64,000 nt of DNA from Labilithrix sp. (GTDB taxonomy: Bacteria; Myxococcota_A; Polyangia; Polyangiales; Polyangiaceae): the NCBI GenBank assembly GCA_019637155.1, contig JAHBWE010000001.1, positions 372,001 through 436,000 of the forward strand. Direction: 5' to 3'. Position 1 is the stretch's first letter. Each line of letters opens with the position of its first letter. The notes under the pieces are model-generated. The model worked only from the letters and a program-made list of their open reading frames with translations. It ran no database searches and was not told where the DNA came from. This document shows positions 8,939 through 16,826 of the stretch, piece after piece. The position numbers were made by a program, and so were the translations under genes.

Positions 8939-11900
8939 GTGAAGCGCGGCCCGCCATCGTCACCGGAGTTGACGGTCCCCGGCTTCGTGCTCGGCGAGCG
9001 CGTCGCGGCGGGGACCGGCGGCGTGGTCTATCGCGCCCGCACCGAGGGCGGTGTGGCGGCGGCGGTGAAGGTCGCGAGCGGTCACGCGCCGGGCTCGATC
9101 GCGCGCGAGGCCGCGCTCCTCGCGCGCGTGCAGCGGCGCTGGGGGCCGGCGCTCTTGGGGAGCGGCGAGGACTGGCTCGCGCTCGAGTGGGCGCCAGGCG
9201 CTCCGCTCGATCCGGCGTCGTTCGACGGCGATCGGGTCGAGCTCGCGGCCGTCGTCGCGCACGGCGTGGGGCGTGGGCTCGACGAGCTGCATCGCGCCGG
9301 CGTCCGTCACGGCGACGTGAAGCCGGCGAACATCCTCGTGCACGGCGAGAGGCCGACGGTGGACCGCGCCGCGGAGCGCGGGGCCACGCTCGTCGATCTC
9401 GATCTCGCGGCCGACGTCGCGGAGGGCGCGCTGCTCGGCGGCACGCCGCGCTACCTCGCGCCGGAGCAGCGCGGCGGTGACGTGTCGACGCCGGCGGCGG
9501 ACCTCTACGCGCTCGGCCTCGTGCTGCGCGAGGTGCTGGCGGGGACCTCGGCGAACGAGCCGAACGAGATGAGCACGCTCGTCGATGCGCTCCTCGCGCC
9601 GTCGCCGGGCGCGCGGCCGTCGGCGGCGTTCGTGGCGGACACCGCCGCGCGTTACCTCGGGCTGGCGCAGGACCGCGACGAGACGATCGCCGAACGCCGC
9701 GCGCGGGTGCGGCGCACGAGGCTGGCGGCGGGCGAGGGGCCGCTGGATCCGCTCGGTCTCTCGCGCTGGCTCGTCGCGCTCGTCGGTCCGGACGCCGCGC
9801 ACTGGCCGACGATCGCGGACGACGAGGAGGCCCTCACCGCGCGGCTGCTCGAGCTCACGGCGCGGGGTCGCCCGGAGGCGTGGACGTTCGACGAGGTGAG
9901 CGGCCGCACCGGCGCGGTCGCGTCGTCGCGCGTGCGCGACGCGGGGCCGGCGCTGTGGATCTCGCTCGCGCGTGAGCTTGTGGGCGCGAGGCCGAGCGAG
10001 GAGGTCCTCGCGCGCGCGGAGGAGGAGGTGAGCTGCCTTGGCCGGCCTCGTGTGGCGGGCGTGGGCTTCGGCGCGGGCTTCGGCGCGGGCTTCGGCGCGG
10101 CGGAGGAGGCGAGCGGCGTGCGCGCGAACGCGCCTTTCAGCGATGCGTCTATTGGCGACGAGGCGGTGCGGCGGGCGCTCTCCGCGCTTGCGCTCGATCT
10201 CGCGGCCGCGCTGTTTCGTCGCGGCGAGGTCGGGCGTGCCTTCGCGGCGCTCGCGCAGGCGCGCAGCGACGACCCTTCCGTGCTGCTGCTGCGCGCCGAG
10301 ATCGCAAGACGCCGCGGCGACCTGGAAGCCGCCGAGCGCGACGCAAGGACGGCGTGCGCGCTCGCGCGCAACGTGGAAGGGGCGGCGGACGTGCGAGCGC
10401 GCAACGGTGAAGTGGCGAGCGAGCCCGCGGACGCCGCGGCGGGTGCGCACGCGCGCAACGCGGGCGCGGCACCGGACGAGCCCGCGGACGCCGCGGCGGG
10501 TGCGCACGCGCGCAACGCGGGCGCGGCGGAGGGAGGCGATGCGGCGCGTTCGCTGCTTGCGCGGCTTGCGTGGGATCGTGGTGCGGTCGACGAGGCGGAG
10601 GTGCTCCTTGGGGACGCCGCGGGGGCGGCGGCGGCGGAGATGCGTGCGCTCGTCGCGTATGCGCGCGGCGGGTTCGAGCGCGGGCTCGCGGCGCTCGAGG
10701 GGGTGGACGCCTCCGGGCTCGCGCGGGCTCGCCTCGAGGGCGTGCGCGGGATGCTCGAGCACGCGCGCGGCCGTGCGCACGCGAGCGTCGCGGCGTTCCA
10801 GCGTGCGGTGGAGCGCGCGGCGGAGGCGGGGGCGATCGTCGAGGAGGCGACGTACCTGACCGGGCTCGCCGCGGCGGCGGTCGACGCGGGCGCGACCGCG
10901 AGCGCGCTCTCGTCGTCGACGCGCGCCGCGCTCTTGTGGGAGCGCCTCGAACGGCCGGCCCTCGCGACGCGCGCGCACCTCTCGCGCGCCGCGGCCTACG
11001 CGCTCGTCGGCGCGGCGCACGAGGCGGAGCGTGCCGCGCGTGAGGCGCGCGCACGCGCGGGCGCCGATCGACGCGCCGCCGCCTATGCGCGCTGGGCGGT
11101 CGTGGAGTCGCGGGCGCCCGGCGATCCGCTCGCGGCGGAGGAGGCGCGCGCCGCGCACGCCGAGCTGGTCTCGTCTTCAGGGGCCTCGTCTTCGGGGACC
11201 TCGTCTTCGGAGGCCTCGGAGGAAGACCGCGTGCGTGCGGCGGCGCGCGTGCTCGTGTGGGCGCCGGGAGCGCGGGTGGACGCGGAGGCGATCGACGCCG
11301 CCGCCTCCGCGATGAGCGCGGCGACGCGCTGGGAGTGGTGGGGGGCGCGCGCGGCGACCTCGAACGATCCGCGGCCGGTCGCGGAGATCGTGGCGCTCCT
11401 CGACGTGCCGGCCCCCGTCGCGGCGCGAGGGCCCGCGCTCGCGGCCGCCGTCACGAGCGCGCGCGATCGCGGGGAAGGCGAGACGGTGCAGCGCCTCGAG
11501 GCCGCGCGCCGGCTCGTCTCGCAGGTCCTGCGCGAAGGCGCTCCGCCCGAGCACCGCGCCGCGCTCGCCGCGGTGCCGTGGCTCTCCGGCATCGCCGACG
11601 ACGACGAGCGTGCGGCCCTCGGCGCGGCGCAGGTCGGGGAGCTCGAGTCGATCGTGCGCGCGCTGTCGTCGCGCGATCGCCTGAAGCCGCTCCTCGAGCA
11701 GGTCCTCGACACGATGGTGCTGTGGACCGGCGTCGAGCGCGGGCTCTTGCTCCTGCGCGCGCCCGACGGCCGCCTCGTGCCGCGCGCGGCGCGGAACCTC
11801 GCGCGGCGCGATCTCGCGGGCGATCAGCTGCACCTCTCGCGGAGCCTCGCCGAGCGCGCGATGGCGTCGCGCGCGGCGGTCCTCGCCACCGACGCGTTCG

Positions 11901-13141
11901 CGCAGGTCGGCGATCTCCAGTCGTCGGTGCACGCGCTCGGTCTTCGCAGCGTGCTCGCGGTGCCGCTCGTCGCGCGCGGCGACGTCCTCGGCGTCGTGTA
12001 CCTCGACGACCGCGTGCGGCGCGGCGCCTTCGGGCCCGGCGAGCTCGCGTGGGTGCGGCTCGTCGCGAGCCAGGCCGCGCTCGCGATCGCGGACGCGCGC
12101 GATCAGGCGCTCTTGCGGCGCGCGGTGCGGCGGGCGGAGCGCGCGAACGCACGCCTCGCGGCGGAGCTCGGCGCGGCGCGGGCGGAGCTCTCGAGCGACA
12201 CGCGGTATCGCTACGACGAGATCGGCGGGCGCAGCGAGCCGATGCGCGCGATGCTCAAGCTCGTCGACCGCGTCACCGCGAGCGACGTCCCGGTCTTGCT
12301 CGTCGGCGAGTCGGGCACGGGCAAGGAGCTCGTCGCGCGCGCGATCCACAAGAACGGCCCGCGCGGCGCGCGCCCCTTCGTCAGCGAAAATTGCGGCTCC
12401 GTGCCCGAGCCGCTGCTCGAGTCCACCCTGTTCGGCCACGTGAAGGGCGCCTTCACCGGCGCCTCCGCCACACGCGCGGGCCTCTTCGACGTCGCCGACA
12501 AGGGCACGCTCTTCCTCGACGAGATCGGCGAGATGCCGCTCTCGATGCAGACGAAGCTGCTCCGCGTGCTGCAAGACGGCGAGGTGCGTCCCGTCGGCGG
12601 TGAGCGCTCACGCCGCGTCGACGTCCGAATCATCGGCGCGACGCATCGCGACCTCGAGGCGATGGTCGCGGCGGGGACGTTCCGCGAGGACCTCTTCTAT
12701 CGTCTCAACGTGGTGAACGTCCGCGTCCCCCCGCTCCGCGAGCGGCGCGAGGACGTCCCGCTCCTCGCCGCGCGCTTCGTCGAGAAACACGCGGGCGGGA
12801 AGAAGGTGAAGATCACGCGCGCGGCGATCGACCGCCTCGCGGCGTTCCCGTGGCCGGGCAACGTGCGGCAGCTCGAGAACGAGGTGCGTCGCGCGCTCGT
12901 CCTCGCCGACGATCGCATCGACGTCGCGGAGCTCTCGGAGGAGGTCTCGCGCGGAGGCCCCGCCGCCGCGCGCGAAGCGGGCATGGGCCTCAAGGCCCGC
13001 GTCGACGCGCTCGAGACCGAGCTCGTGAAGGACGCCCTCCAGAAGACGAAGGGCAACCAAACCCGCGCCGCCGAAATCCTCGGCGTCTCCCGCTTCGGCC
13101 TCCAGAAGATGATGCGCCGCCTCGGAATCACGCCGCCGTGA
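8939..13141 (+). CDS. Ser/Thr kinase - TPR - GAF - AAA+ (sigma-54 activator) - Fis fusion protein
   Basis: 1400 residues, GTG start at 8939. Order: Hanks-type kinase domain (about 15-240), long Ala/Arg-rich TPR-like helical region (about 430-800), GAF domain (about 914-1057), AAA+ domain (about 1090-1330) and a Fis-type HTH (about 1355-1398). The AAA+ part has Walker A GESGTGKE near 1122, an intact GAFTGA loop near 1170 and Walker B GTLFLDEIGEM, so it can contact sigma-54. The kinase keeps the VAIK-type Lys (AAAVKV) and the catalytic-loop Asp (RHGDVKPANIL) but HRD is HGD and DFG reads DLD, so it is a non-RD kinase of uncertain activity. It probably couples a signal sensed by kinase/GAF directly to sigma-54 transcription. 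No membrane segment. Confidence 0.88.
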   Translation: MKRGPPSSPELTVPGFVLGERVAAGTGGVVYRARTEGGVAAAVKVASGHAPGSIAREAALLARVQRRWGPALLGSGEDWLALEWAPGAPLDPASFDGDRVELAAVVAHGVGRGLDELHRAGVRHGDVKPANILVHGERPTVDRAAERGATLVDLDLAADVAEGALLGGTPRYLAPEQRGGDVSTPAADLYALGLVLREVLAGTSANEPNEMSTLVDALLAPSPGARPSAAFVADTAARYLGLAQDRDETIAERRARVRRTRLAAGEGPLDPLGLSRWLVALVGPDAAHWPTIADDEEALTARLLELTARGRPEAWTFDEVSGRTGAVASSRVRDAGPALWISLARELVGARPSEEVLARAEEEVSCLGRPRVAGVGFGAGFGAGFGAAEEASGVRANAPFSDASIGDEAVRRALSALALDLAAALFRRGEVGRAFAALAQARSDDPSVLLLRAEIARRRGDLEAAERDARTACALARNVEGAADVRARNGEVASEPADAAAGAHARNAGAAPDEPADAAAGAHARNAGAAEGGDAARSLLARLAWDRGAVDEAEVLLGDAAGAAAAEMRALVAYARGGFERGLAALEGVDASGLARARLEGVRGMLEHARGRAHASVAAFQRAVERAAEAGAIVEEATYLTGLAAAAVDAGATASALSSSTRAALLWERLERPALATRAHLSRAAAYALVGAAHEAERAAREARARAGADRRAAAYARWAVVESRAPGDPLAAEEARAAHAELVSSSGASSSGTSSSEASEEDRVRAAARVLVWAPGARVDAEAIDAAASAMSAATRWEWWGARAATSNDPRPVAEIVALLDVPAPVAARGPALAAAVTSARDRGEGETVQRLEAARRLVSQVLREGAPPEHRAALAAVPWLSGIADDDERAALGAAQVGELESIVRALSSRDRLKPLLEQVLDTMVLWTGVERGLLLLRAPDGRLVPRAARNLARRDLAGDQLHLSRSLAERAMASRAAVLATDAFAQVGDLQSSVHALGLRSVLAVPLVARGDVLGVVYLDDRVRRGAFGPGELAWVRLVASQAALAIADARDQALLRRAVRRAERANARLAAELGAARAELSSDTRYRYDEIGGRSEPMRAMLKLVDRVTASDVPVLLVGESGTGKELVARAIHKNGPRGARPFVSENCGSVPEPLLESTLFGHVKGAFTGASATRAGLFDVADKGTLFLDEIGEMPLSMQTKLLRVLQDGEVRPVGGERSRRVDVRIIGATHRDLEAMVAAGTFREDLFYRLNVVNVRVPPLRERREDVPLLAARFVEKHAGGKKVKITRAAIDRLAAFPWPGNVRQLENEVRRALVLADDRIDVAELSEEVSRGGPAAAREAGMGLKARVDALETELVKDALQKTKGNQTRAAEILGVSRFGLQKMMRRLGITPP
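10421..10534 (+). repeat. Two tandem 57-bp in-frame repeats inside the kinase-activator fusion
   Basis: Copy 1 is 10421-10477 and copy 2 is 10478-10534; both encode EPADAAAGAHARNAGAA followed by PD or EG. The copies are nearly identical at the nucleotide level, so the duplication is recent. The repeat keeps frame (19 codons) and lengthens a linker in the TPR-like region. Shorter repeats occur nearby: FGAG units at about 10066-10100 and SSSGA/SSSGT units at about 11172-11215. Confidence 0.9.
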
Positions 13142-13194
13142 CCGGACGGCTGGACAGTCGCAGCGAGGCGAAGTAAGTACCTCGTCCTGTTCCC

Positions 13195-13267
13195 GGGGTC
13201 GTAGCTCAGCTGGGAGAGCGCATCCATGGCATGGATGAGGTCAGGGGTTCGATCCCCCTCGGCTCCA
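13195..13267 (+). tRNA. tRNA-Ala (anticodon GGC)
   Basis: 73 nt that fold as a complete cloverleaf. The acceptor strand GGGGTCG (13195-13201) pairs with CGGCTCC (13260-13266), with discriminator A at 13267. The D-arm begins GCTCAGCTGGGAGAGC; the anticodon stem CATCC/GGATG encloses loop ATGGCAT, giving anticodon GGC (Ala, reads GCC and GCU). The T-arm contains GGTTCGATCC. The 3' CCA is not encoded (CAAC follows), so it must be added by CCA transferase. Confidence 0.97.
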
Positions 13268-13275
13268 CAACACAA

Positions 13276-13303
13276 GGTGCCGTTTCTATAAGGGAACGGC
13301 GCC
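13276..13303 (+). terminator. Hairpin just downstream of tRNA-Ala
   Basis: A stem of about 10 bp (GGTGCCGTTT with GAACGGCGCC, two wobble pairs) closes an 8-nt loop and starts 9 nt after the tRNA. No T-tract follows, so it may be a 3'-processing or Rho-assisted stop rather than a classical intrinsic terminator. The remainder of 13304-13557 shows no gene or clear signal; the lipoprotein promoter must lie there. Confidence 0.4.
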
Positions 13304-13563
13304 GAACCAGGGGGCTGCACCTGTCACGCACGGCGGCTGTTCGACGCCGGGTCGCATCGCGCTCGGAGGCGTCACCAGGAGTCGATGAGCATCGTCCGTT
13401 TTCGCGGACGCCTTGTCCGTCATAACGGCAAAATGCAGCGCCGATCTCGGCTTTTGCTCTGTTCGGGAGTACGGTCTCCCTGTAATTGCATTGCATGCCG
13501 GAGGTGGCCGTCCAACGCGTCTCCCTCGGCCGGTGCCAAAGGAACTTGGAGAGCCAGATGCCC

Positions 13564-14562
13564 ATGAAAAAGACCTCCTCTTATGTGACCGCTGTTGTCC
13601 TCGGCCTCGCTTCGTTCGCGCTGATCGTCGCGTGCGGCGATGACGACGCGAACAACTCGTCGACCTCGTCGACATCGTCCTCGACCTCGACCTCGTCGAG
13701 CGGCTCGACCTCGAGCTCGTCGTCGAGCTCGGGTAGCTCGAGCGGCGATCCGGCCGCCGATGCCGCGAAGGCAGCCTGCGAGGCGGACCAGAAGTGCTTC
13801 CCGAACACGTTCGCCGCCAAGTACGCGTCGGTCGACGAGTGCGTGGAGGTCACCAAGTACACGGGGCCGGCAGTCGGGGGCGATGGCCCGCCAGGCGTCG
13901 ATCCGGCTTGCGCCGAGAAGCAGAAGACCGCCGCGTGCGGAGAGACTCCGGCGGAGTGTCTGAAGGGCACGCTCAACCTCGACGCGAAGTGTGACTTCGG
14001 CGGCCAGTGCGGGAGCGGCAACTGCGAGAGGCCGTCCGCGGACTGCGGTACGTGCAAGTCGCTTCCGGCCGAGAACGACGCCTGCCCGGCGAACTTCATC
14101 TGTGGTCCGGGCCTTCGCTGCGATGTCGCCGGCGGCTCCAAGTGCGTCAAGGCGTCGGGTGCGGGTGAGGATTGCGCGGGTGCGGCTGCGGGCAACTGCG
14201 ATTCCTTCGCCGGAATCTTCTGCCTGAGCGACAACAAGTGCGGCAAAAAGCGTGACATCGGCGGCGACTGCGGTCCCGGACCGGGCGGTACGGCGTCTCA
14301 GGACTGCCGTGCGGGCCTGACCTGCAAGGACGGCAAGTGCGCCGACGAAGCTCCGACCGTCAAGGACGTGGGCGCCGACTGCGCCGCGGGCGACGTGTGC
14401 AAGGGCAAGAGCTCGTGCGTCGAGGGCAAGTGCACCGCGTACGCGGACACTGGCGCTGACTGCGCGCTGGACGGCACGAAGCCGTTCTGCGACGCGACCA
14501 AGGGCCTGGCCTGCAAGGACGGCAAGTGCGCGGCGGCCGAGACCGCCGAGTACTGCAAGTGA
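13564..14562 (+). CDS. Cys-rich lipoprotein with Ser/Thr-rich linker
   Basis: 332 residues from ATG 13564 (an ATG two codons earlier at 13558 is equally possible; GGAGAG precedes them). Signal peptide MKKTSSYVTAVVLGLASF ends at lipobox LIVAC. After the acylated Cys comes a low-complexity Ser/Thr run (about 25-60), then about 20 Cys in short modules such as CKDGKCADE and CGTCKSLPAENDAC, which resemble the Dickkopf/EGF-like Cys-rich repeats common in myxobacterial lipoproteins. Probably surface-exposed and disulphide-bonded; function unknown. A strong terminator follows at 14602-14645. A second protein of the same general plan is encoded at 33319-34518. Confidence 0.85.
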   Translation: MKKTSSYVTAVVLGLASFALIVACGDDDANNSSTSSTSSSTSTSSSGSTSSSSSSSGSSSGDPAADAAKAACEADQKCFPNTFAAKYASVDECVEVTKYTGPAVGGDGPPGVDPACAEKQKTAACGETPAECLKGTLNLDAKCDFGGQCGSGNCERPSADCGTCKSLPAENDACPANFICGPGLRCDVAGGSKCVKASGAGEDCAGAAAGNCDSFAGIFCLSDNKCGKKRDIGGDCGPGPGGTASQDCRAGLTCKDGKCADEAPTVKDVGADCAAGDVCKGKSSCVEGKCTAYADTGADCALDGTKPFCDATKGLACKDGKCAAAETAEYCK

Positions 14563-14601
14563 TCGCGTCCCGCTGACCTCGCGTCGGCGGAAGACACGAT
14601 G

Positions 14602-14645
14602 AATGAGTCGGCGCGAGAGCATGTCTCTCGCGCCGATTCGTTTTG
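14602..14645 (+). terminator. Rho-independent terminator
   Basis: The perfect 11-bp stem CGGCGCGAGAG (14609-14619) and CTCTCGCGCCG (14625-14635) with loop CATGT is extended outward by A/T and wobble pairs and followed by TTCGTTTT. It sits 40 bp after the Cys-rich lipoprotein and just beyond the stop of the convergent ferritin-like gene, so it may serve both, though the T-tract is on the plus-strand side. Confidence 0.85.
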
Positions 14646-14652
14646 TGTGCGC

Positions 14653-15513
14653 TCAGCCGAGGCCGAGCTCGTCGATGTAGATCTTCTCGAGGCGTGAGTG
14701 GCTGCGGGCGACCTGGCTTCGCGCGAACACGGCGAGGCCCATGCCCATCGCCGCGGCGCGCTTCGCGATGCCGGGGCGTTCCGGGGGGACGAAGCCGAGC
14801 TCCTTGCCCTGGGCGTAGACGCGGCGCTGGACGTGCGCGAGGAAGCCGGGGAGGTGCTTCAGCACCGGATGCTCGCCGGCGCGCTTCTCGAACGCGCGCA
14901 CGAGGAGCGGGAGCACGCTCATCTGGAGCTCGAGGAGCCCGTAGTACGGCGTCCGCAGCCACGGCTTCTCGGCGAGCAAGCGGCGCGTCTCCTTCTCTCC
15001 CCACGCGATGTGCTCCTCCTCCTCGCGGCACACGAGCCGGAGCTTCTTCTTGATCGGCGGCACGCGCGGGTCGGAGTCGGGCAGCGTCTGCATGAGGAGG
15101 TCCTTGAAGATGTCGAGGACCATGCCTTCGCCGATCGCGTGCTCCATGAGCACCTTCAGCGGGTAGTAGTTGTTGTGCGCCGCGAGCAGCTTCACGACCG
15201 GGTGCGCCGGCATCGGCTTCATGTCGAGCGTGCGGAAGATGTCCGCGAAGAGCCCGAGGTGCGCGAGCTCCTGCTTCGCCTGGCGCACGTAGAACTTCGC
15301 CGCCTCGAGCGAGCCCGCGGCGTAGAGCGACTTCCCGCAGTACACGCCCGTCGCCTCGCCGAAGAGCGCCTGCGAGAGGATGAACCGCACGATCTCGCGG
15401 TCCTCGGGCTTGTCGAGGTCGAACGTCGCGCCGCCGAAGTCGTAGTCGGGATCGCCGGTCCGCGTGATGACCGCGCCGGGGCCCCCCGTGCGTTCTTCGC
15501 TCGTCGTCGCCAT
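14653..15513 (-). CDS. Ferritin-like di-iron protein
   Basis: 286 residues from ATG 15511-15513. Mostly helical. Candidate iron ligands form the pattern of a four-helix di-iron protein: Glu in FGEATGV, ExxH in AKQELAHLG, Glu in MEHAIGEG, and ExxH in CREEEEHIAWGEKE. The family looks like the ferritin-like superfamily close to rubrerythrin/AurF-type proteins, but I cannot name the subfamily or substrate. The C-terminus contains an Ala/Gly/Met hydrophobic stretch (about 255-268). It begins 17 bp after the DCC-family thiol oxidoreductase on the same strand, so they are probably one operon with a redox role. Confidence 0.75.
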   Translation of the reverse strand: MATTSEERTGGPGAVITRTGDPDYDFGGATFDLDKPEDREIVRFILSQALFGEATGVYCGKSLYAAGSLEAAKFYVRQAKQELAHLGLFADIFRTLDMKPMPAHPVVKLLAAHNNYYPLKVLMEHAIGEGMVLDIFKDLLMQTLPDSDPRVPPIKKKLRLVCREEEEHIAWGEKETRRLLAEKPWLRTPYYGLLELQMSVLPLLVRAFEKRAGEHPVLKHLPGFLAHVQRRVYAQGKELGFVPPERPGIAKRAAAMGMGLAVFARSQVARSHSRLEKIYIDELGLG

Positions 15514-15530
15514 GGACGAAACGTAGCCGA

Positions 15531-15971
15531 TCAGGCCAGGAAGCGCGCTCGGAGCTCGGGCGTCGGGATCCGGCACGTGTCCGACTTCCCGAACCATCGG
15601 TAGCGGTTCCGCGCGATGAAGCGGTACACGACGTCGCGCAAGAACCGCGGGAACACGTAGAGCATCACCGCGAGCGTCCACGGAAAGCGCATCCGCCGCG
15701 CGATCTGGAGCGCCGCGCTCGAGTGCGTCCAGGCCTTCCCGTCCTCGACGAGCACGATCGAGTCCGGATCGCCGTCCCCCGTCGCGCCGTCGCGCAGCGC
15801 CTTCGCCGCCTCGGCCCCCATCGCCGCCGTGAGCAGCTCGTTCCCGACGTCCGACTGCAGCGGCGCGAACCTGAGCCGCTCCGCCGGATCCCGATCGATC
15901 ATGAACTGCACCGCGGCGTTGCAGAGGTTGCAGACCCCATCGAACAAGACGACCGGCCCCGTATGGCTCAC
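15531..15971 (-). CDS. DCC-family thiol-disulfide oxidoreductase (DUF393, YuxK-like)
   Basis: 146 residues. The N-terminal FDGVCNLCNAAVQFMIDRD holds the DxxCxxC motif that names the DCC family, a thioredoxin-like fold. Length and the later PLQSDVGNELL and MYVFPRFLRDVVYRFIARNR segments are typical. The start ATG (15969-15971) places the motif 10 residues in, as usual. Likely cytosolic and redox-active; physiological partner unknown, with the downstream ferritin-like protein as the natural candidate. Confidence 0.88.
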   Translation of the reverse strand: MSHTGPVVLFDGVCNLCNAAVQFMIDRDPAERLRFAPLQSDVGNELLTAAMGAEAAKALRDGATGDGDPDSIVLVEDGKAWTHSSAALQIARRMRFPWTLAVMLYVFPRFLRDVVYRFIARNRYRWFGKSDTCRIPTPELRARFLA

Positions 15972-16021
15972 ACACGCAGTCTAGTTCAGTCCGGAGCGCG
16001 GCGCACAGGCTGTCGTCGTGG

Positions 16022-16037
16022 TCCTACCGTGGTAGGA
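16022..16037. promoter_or_regulatory. Inverted repeat at the vapBC promoter, probable autoregulatory operator
   Basis: TCCTACC-GT-GGTAGGA is a perfect 7-bp inverted repeat ending 8 nt before the ATG at 16046, overlapping where the ribosome-binding site should be. Ribbon-helix-helix antitoxins normally bind such palindromes and repress their own operon, more tightly as the toxin complex. Confidence 0.6.
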
Positions 16038-16045
16038 TTGATCGT

Positions 16046-16294
16046 ATGTCGACCACGAAGATCAGCATCACGCTCGACGATGCCGCGCTCGCCTGGCTCC
16101 GGAAGCGAGCGAAGCTGCTCCATGGCGGCAACCTCTCGGCCGCCATCGCAGAGACGACCGAGCTTGCAAGGAAGAACGAGGCGCTCACCACGCTGCTCGA
16201 CGCCGACGGCGTACCCGAGCTGTCCCCTTCCGAGCTCGCCGAGGTCGTGAAGGACTGGCCGAAGCGACGCGCGCGCCGAAGGCCCGCGAGGTGA
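16046..16294 (+). CDS. Ribbon-helix-helix antitoxin, VapB-like
   Basis: 82 residues. The N-terminus MSTTKISITLDDAALAWLRK has the short beta-strand plus helix of a ribbon-helix-helix DNA-binding domain (residues 3-45); the basic C-terminus KRRARRRPAR would contact the toxin or DNA. Its TGA overlaps the GTG start of the toxin gene (GTGA, 16291-16294), the usual toxin-antitoxin coupling. The inverted repeat at 16022-16037 lies directly upstream. Confidence 0.8.
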   Translation: MSTTKISITLDDAALAWLRKRAKLLHGGNLSAAIAETTELARKNEALTTLLDADGVPELSPSELAEVVKDWPKRRARRRPAR

Positions 16295-16662
16295 TCACCC
16301 TCGATACGGGCGCGCTCATCGCGCTCGAGCGGCGAAAGGAGCGCATCCTCCGTGTCCTCCGCGGTGCAGCCCAGACGGCGACGCAGGTCGTCGTTCCGAG
16401 CGTGGCTCTCGCGGAGTGGTGGCGTGCCCGTCCGAGCGCGCGGATGCGCGCGTACCTCGACGCCATGACGATCCAATCCGTCGACGCTGCGCTCGCCTCG
16501 GTCGCGGGGGAGGCCGTCGCGGCGGTGCCGACGGCGACCCTCATCGACGCCATCGTCATGGCCTCGGCCGCGCGCGGGGGCGGCGTCGTCTACACGTCCG
16601 ACCCCGATGACCTGATGGCCCTCCAGGCCCATTTTCGGCTCGTACGTGTCTTCGCGGTTTGA
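16291..16662 (+). CDS. PIN-domain ribonuclease toxin, VapC-like
   Basis: 123 residues from GTG 16291. The PIN-domain acidic residues are all present: D5 in ITLDTGAL, E42 in ALAEWW, D86 in LIDAIVMA and D104 in YTSDPDD. They coordinate Mg2+ for RNA cleavage, usually of tRNA or rRNA in VapC toxins. The intact active site and coupled antitoxin suggest a functional module. Local base composition is slightly less extreme than its neighbours, which fits mobile toxin-antitoxin pairs, but no transposase or integrase is nearby. Confidence 0.85.
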   Translation: MITLDTGALIALERRKERILRVLRGAAQTATQVVVPSVALAEWWRARPSARMRAYLDAMTIQSVDAALASVAGEAVAAVPTATLIDAIVMASAARGGGVVYTSDPDDLMALQAHFRLVRVFAV

Positions 16663-16669
16663 CTCGTGC

Positions 16670-16694
16670 GGCCGGGGGCCTGATCCACCCGGCC
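16670..16694 (+). terminator. Hairpin after vapC
   Basis: GGCCGGG (16670-16676) pairs with CCCGGCC (16688-16694) around an 11-nt loop, 8 nt after the vapC stop. Only a weak T-rich tail (TAGCTTTC) follows, so efficiency is uncertain. Between this and 16826 I see no gene. Confidence 0.4.
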
Positions 16695-16826
16695 TAGCTT
16701 TCGGGGCTGCGCATTCCGCGCATGGGCGAGCCGATAAGTGTGCGGAAGGACTGGCGCGGGGAAGGGGTGCGCGTGGCGTGGTGGGGTGATGTGGGACGGC
16801 CTACTCCTTGCGCTTACCCGTTGGTG

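Noticed and set aside
13195..13267. Integration site at tRNA-Ala
   Set aside because: No integrase gene or direct repeat of the tRNA 3' end was seen in the flanks.
13206..13565. Minus-strand ORF across the tRNA
   Set aside because: It runs antisense through the tRNA and has no recognisable domain or start signal.
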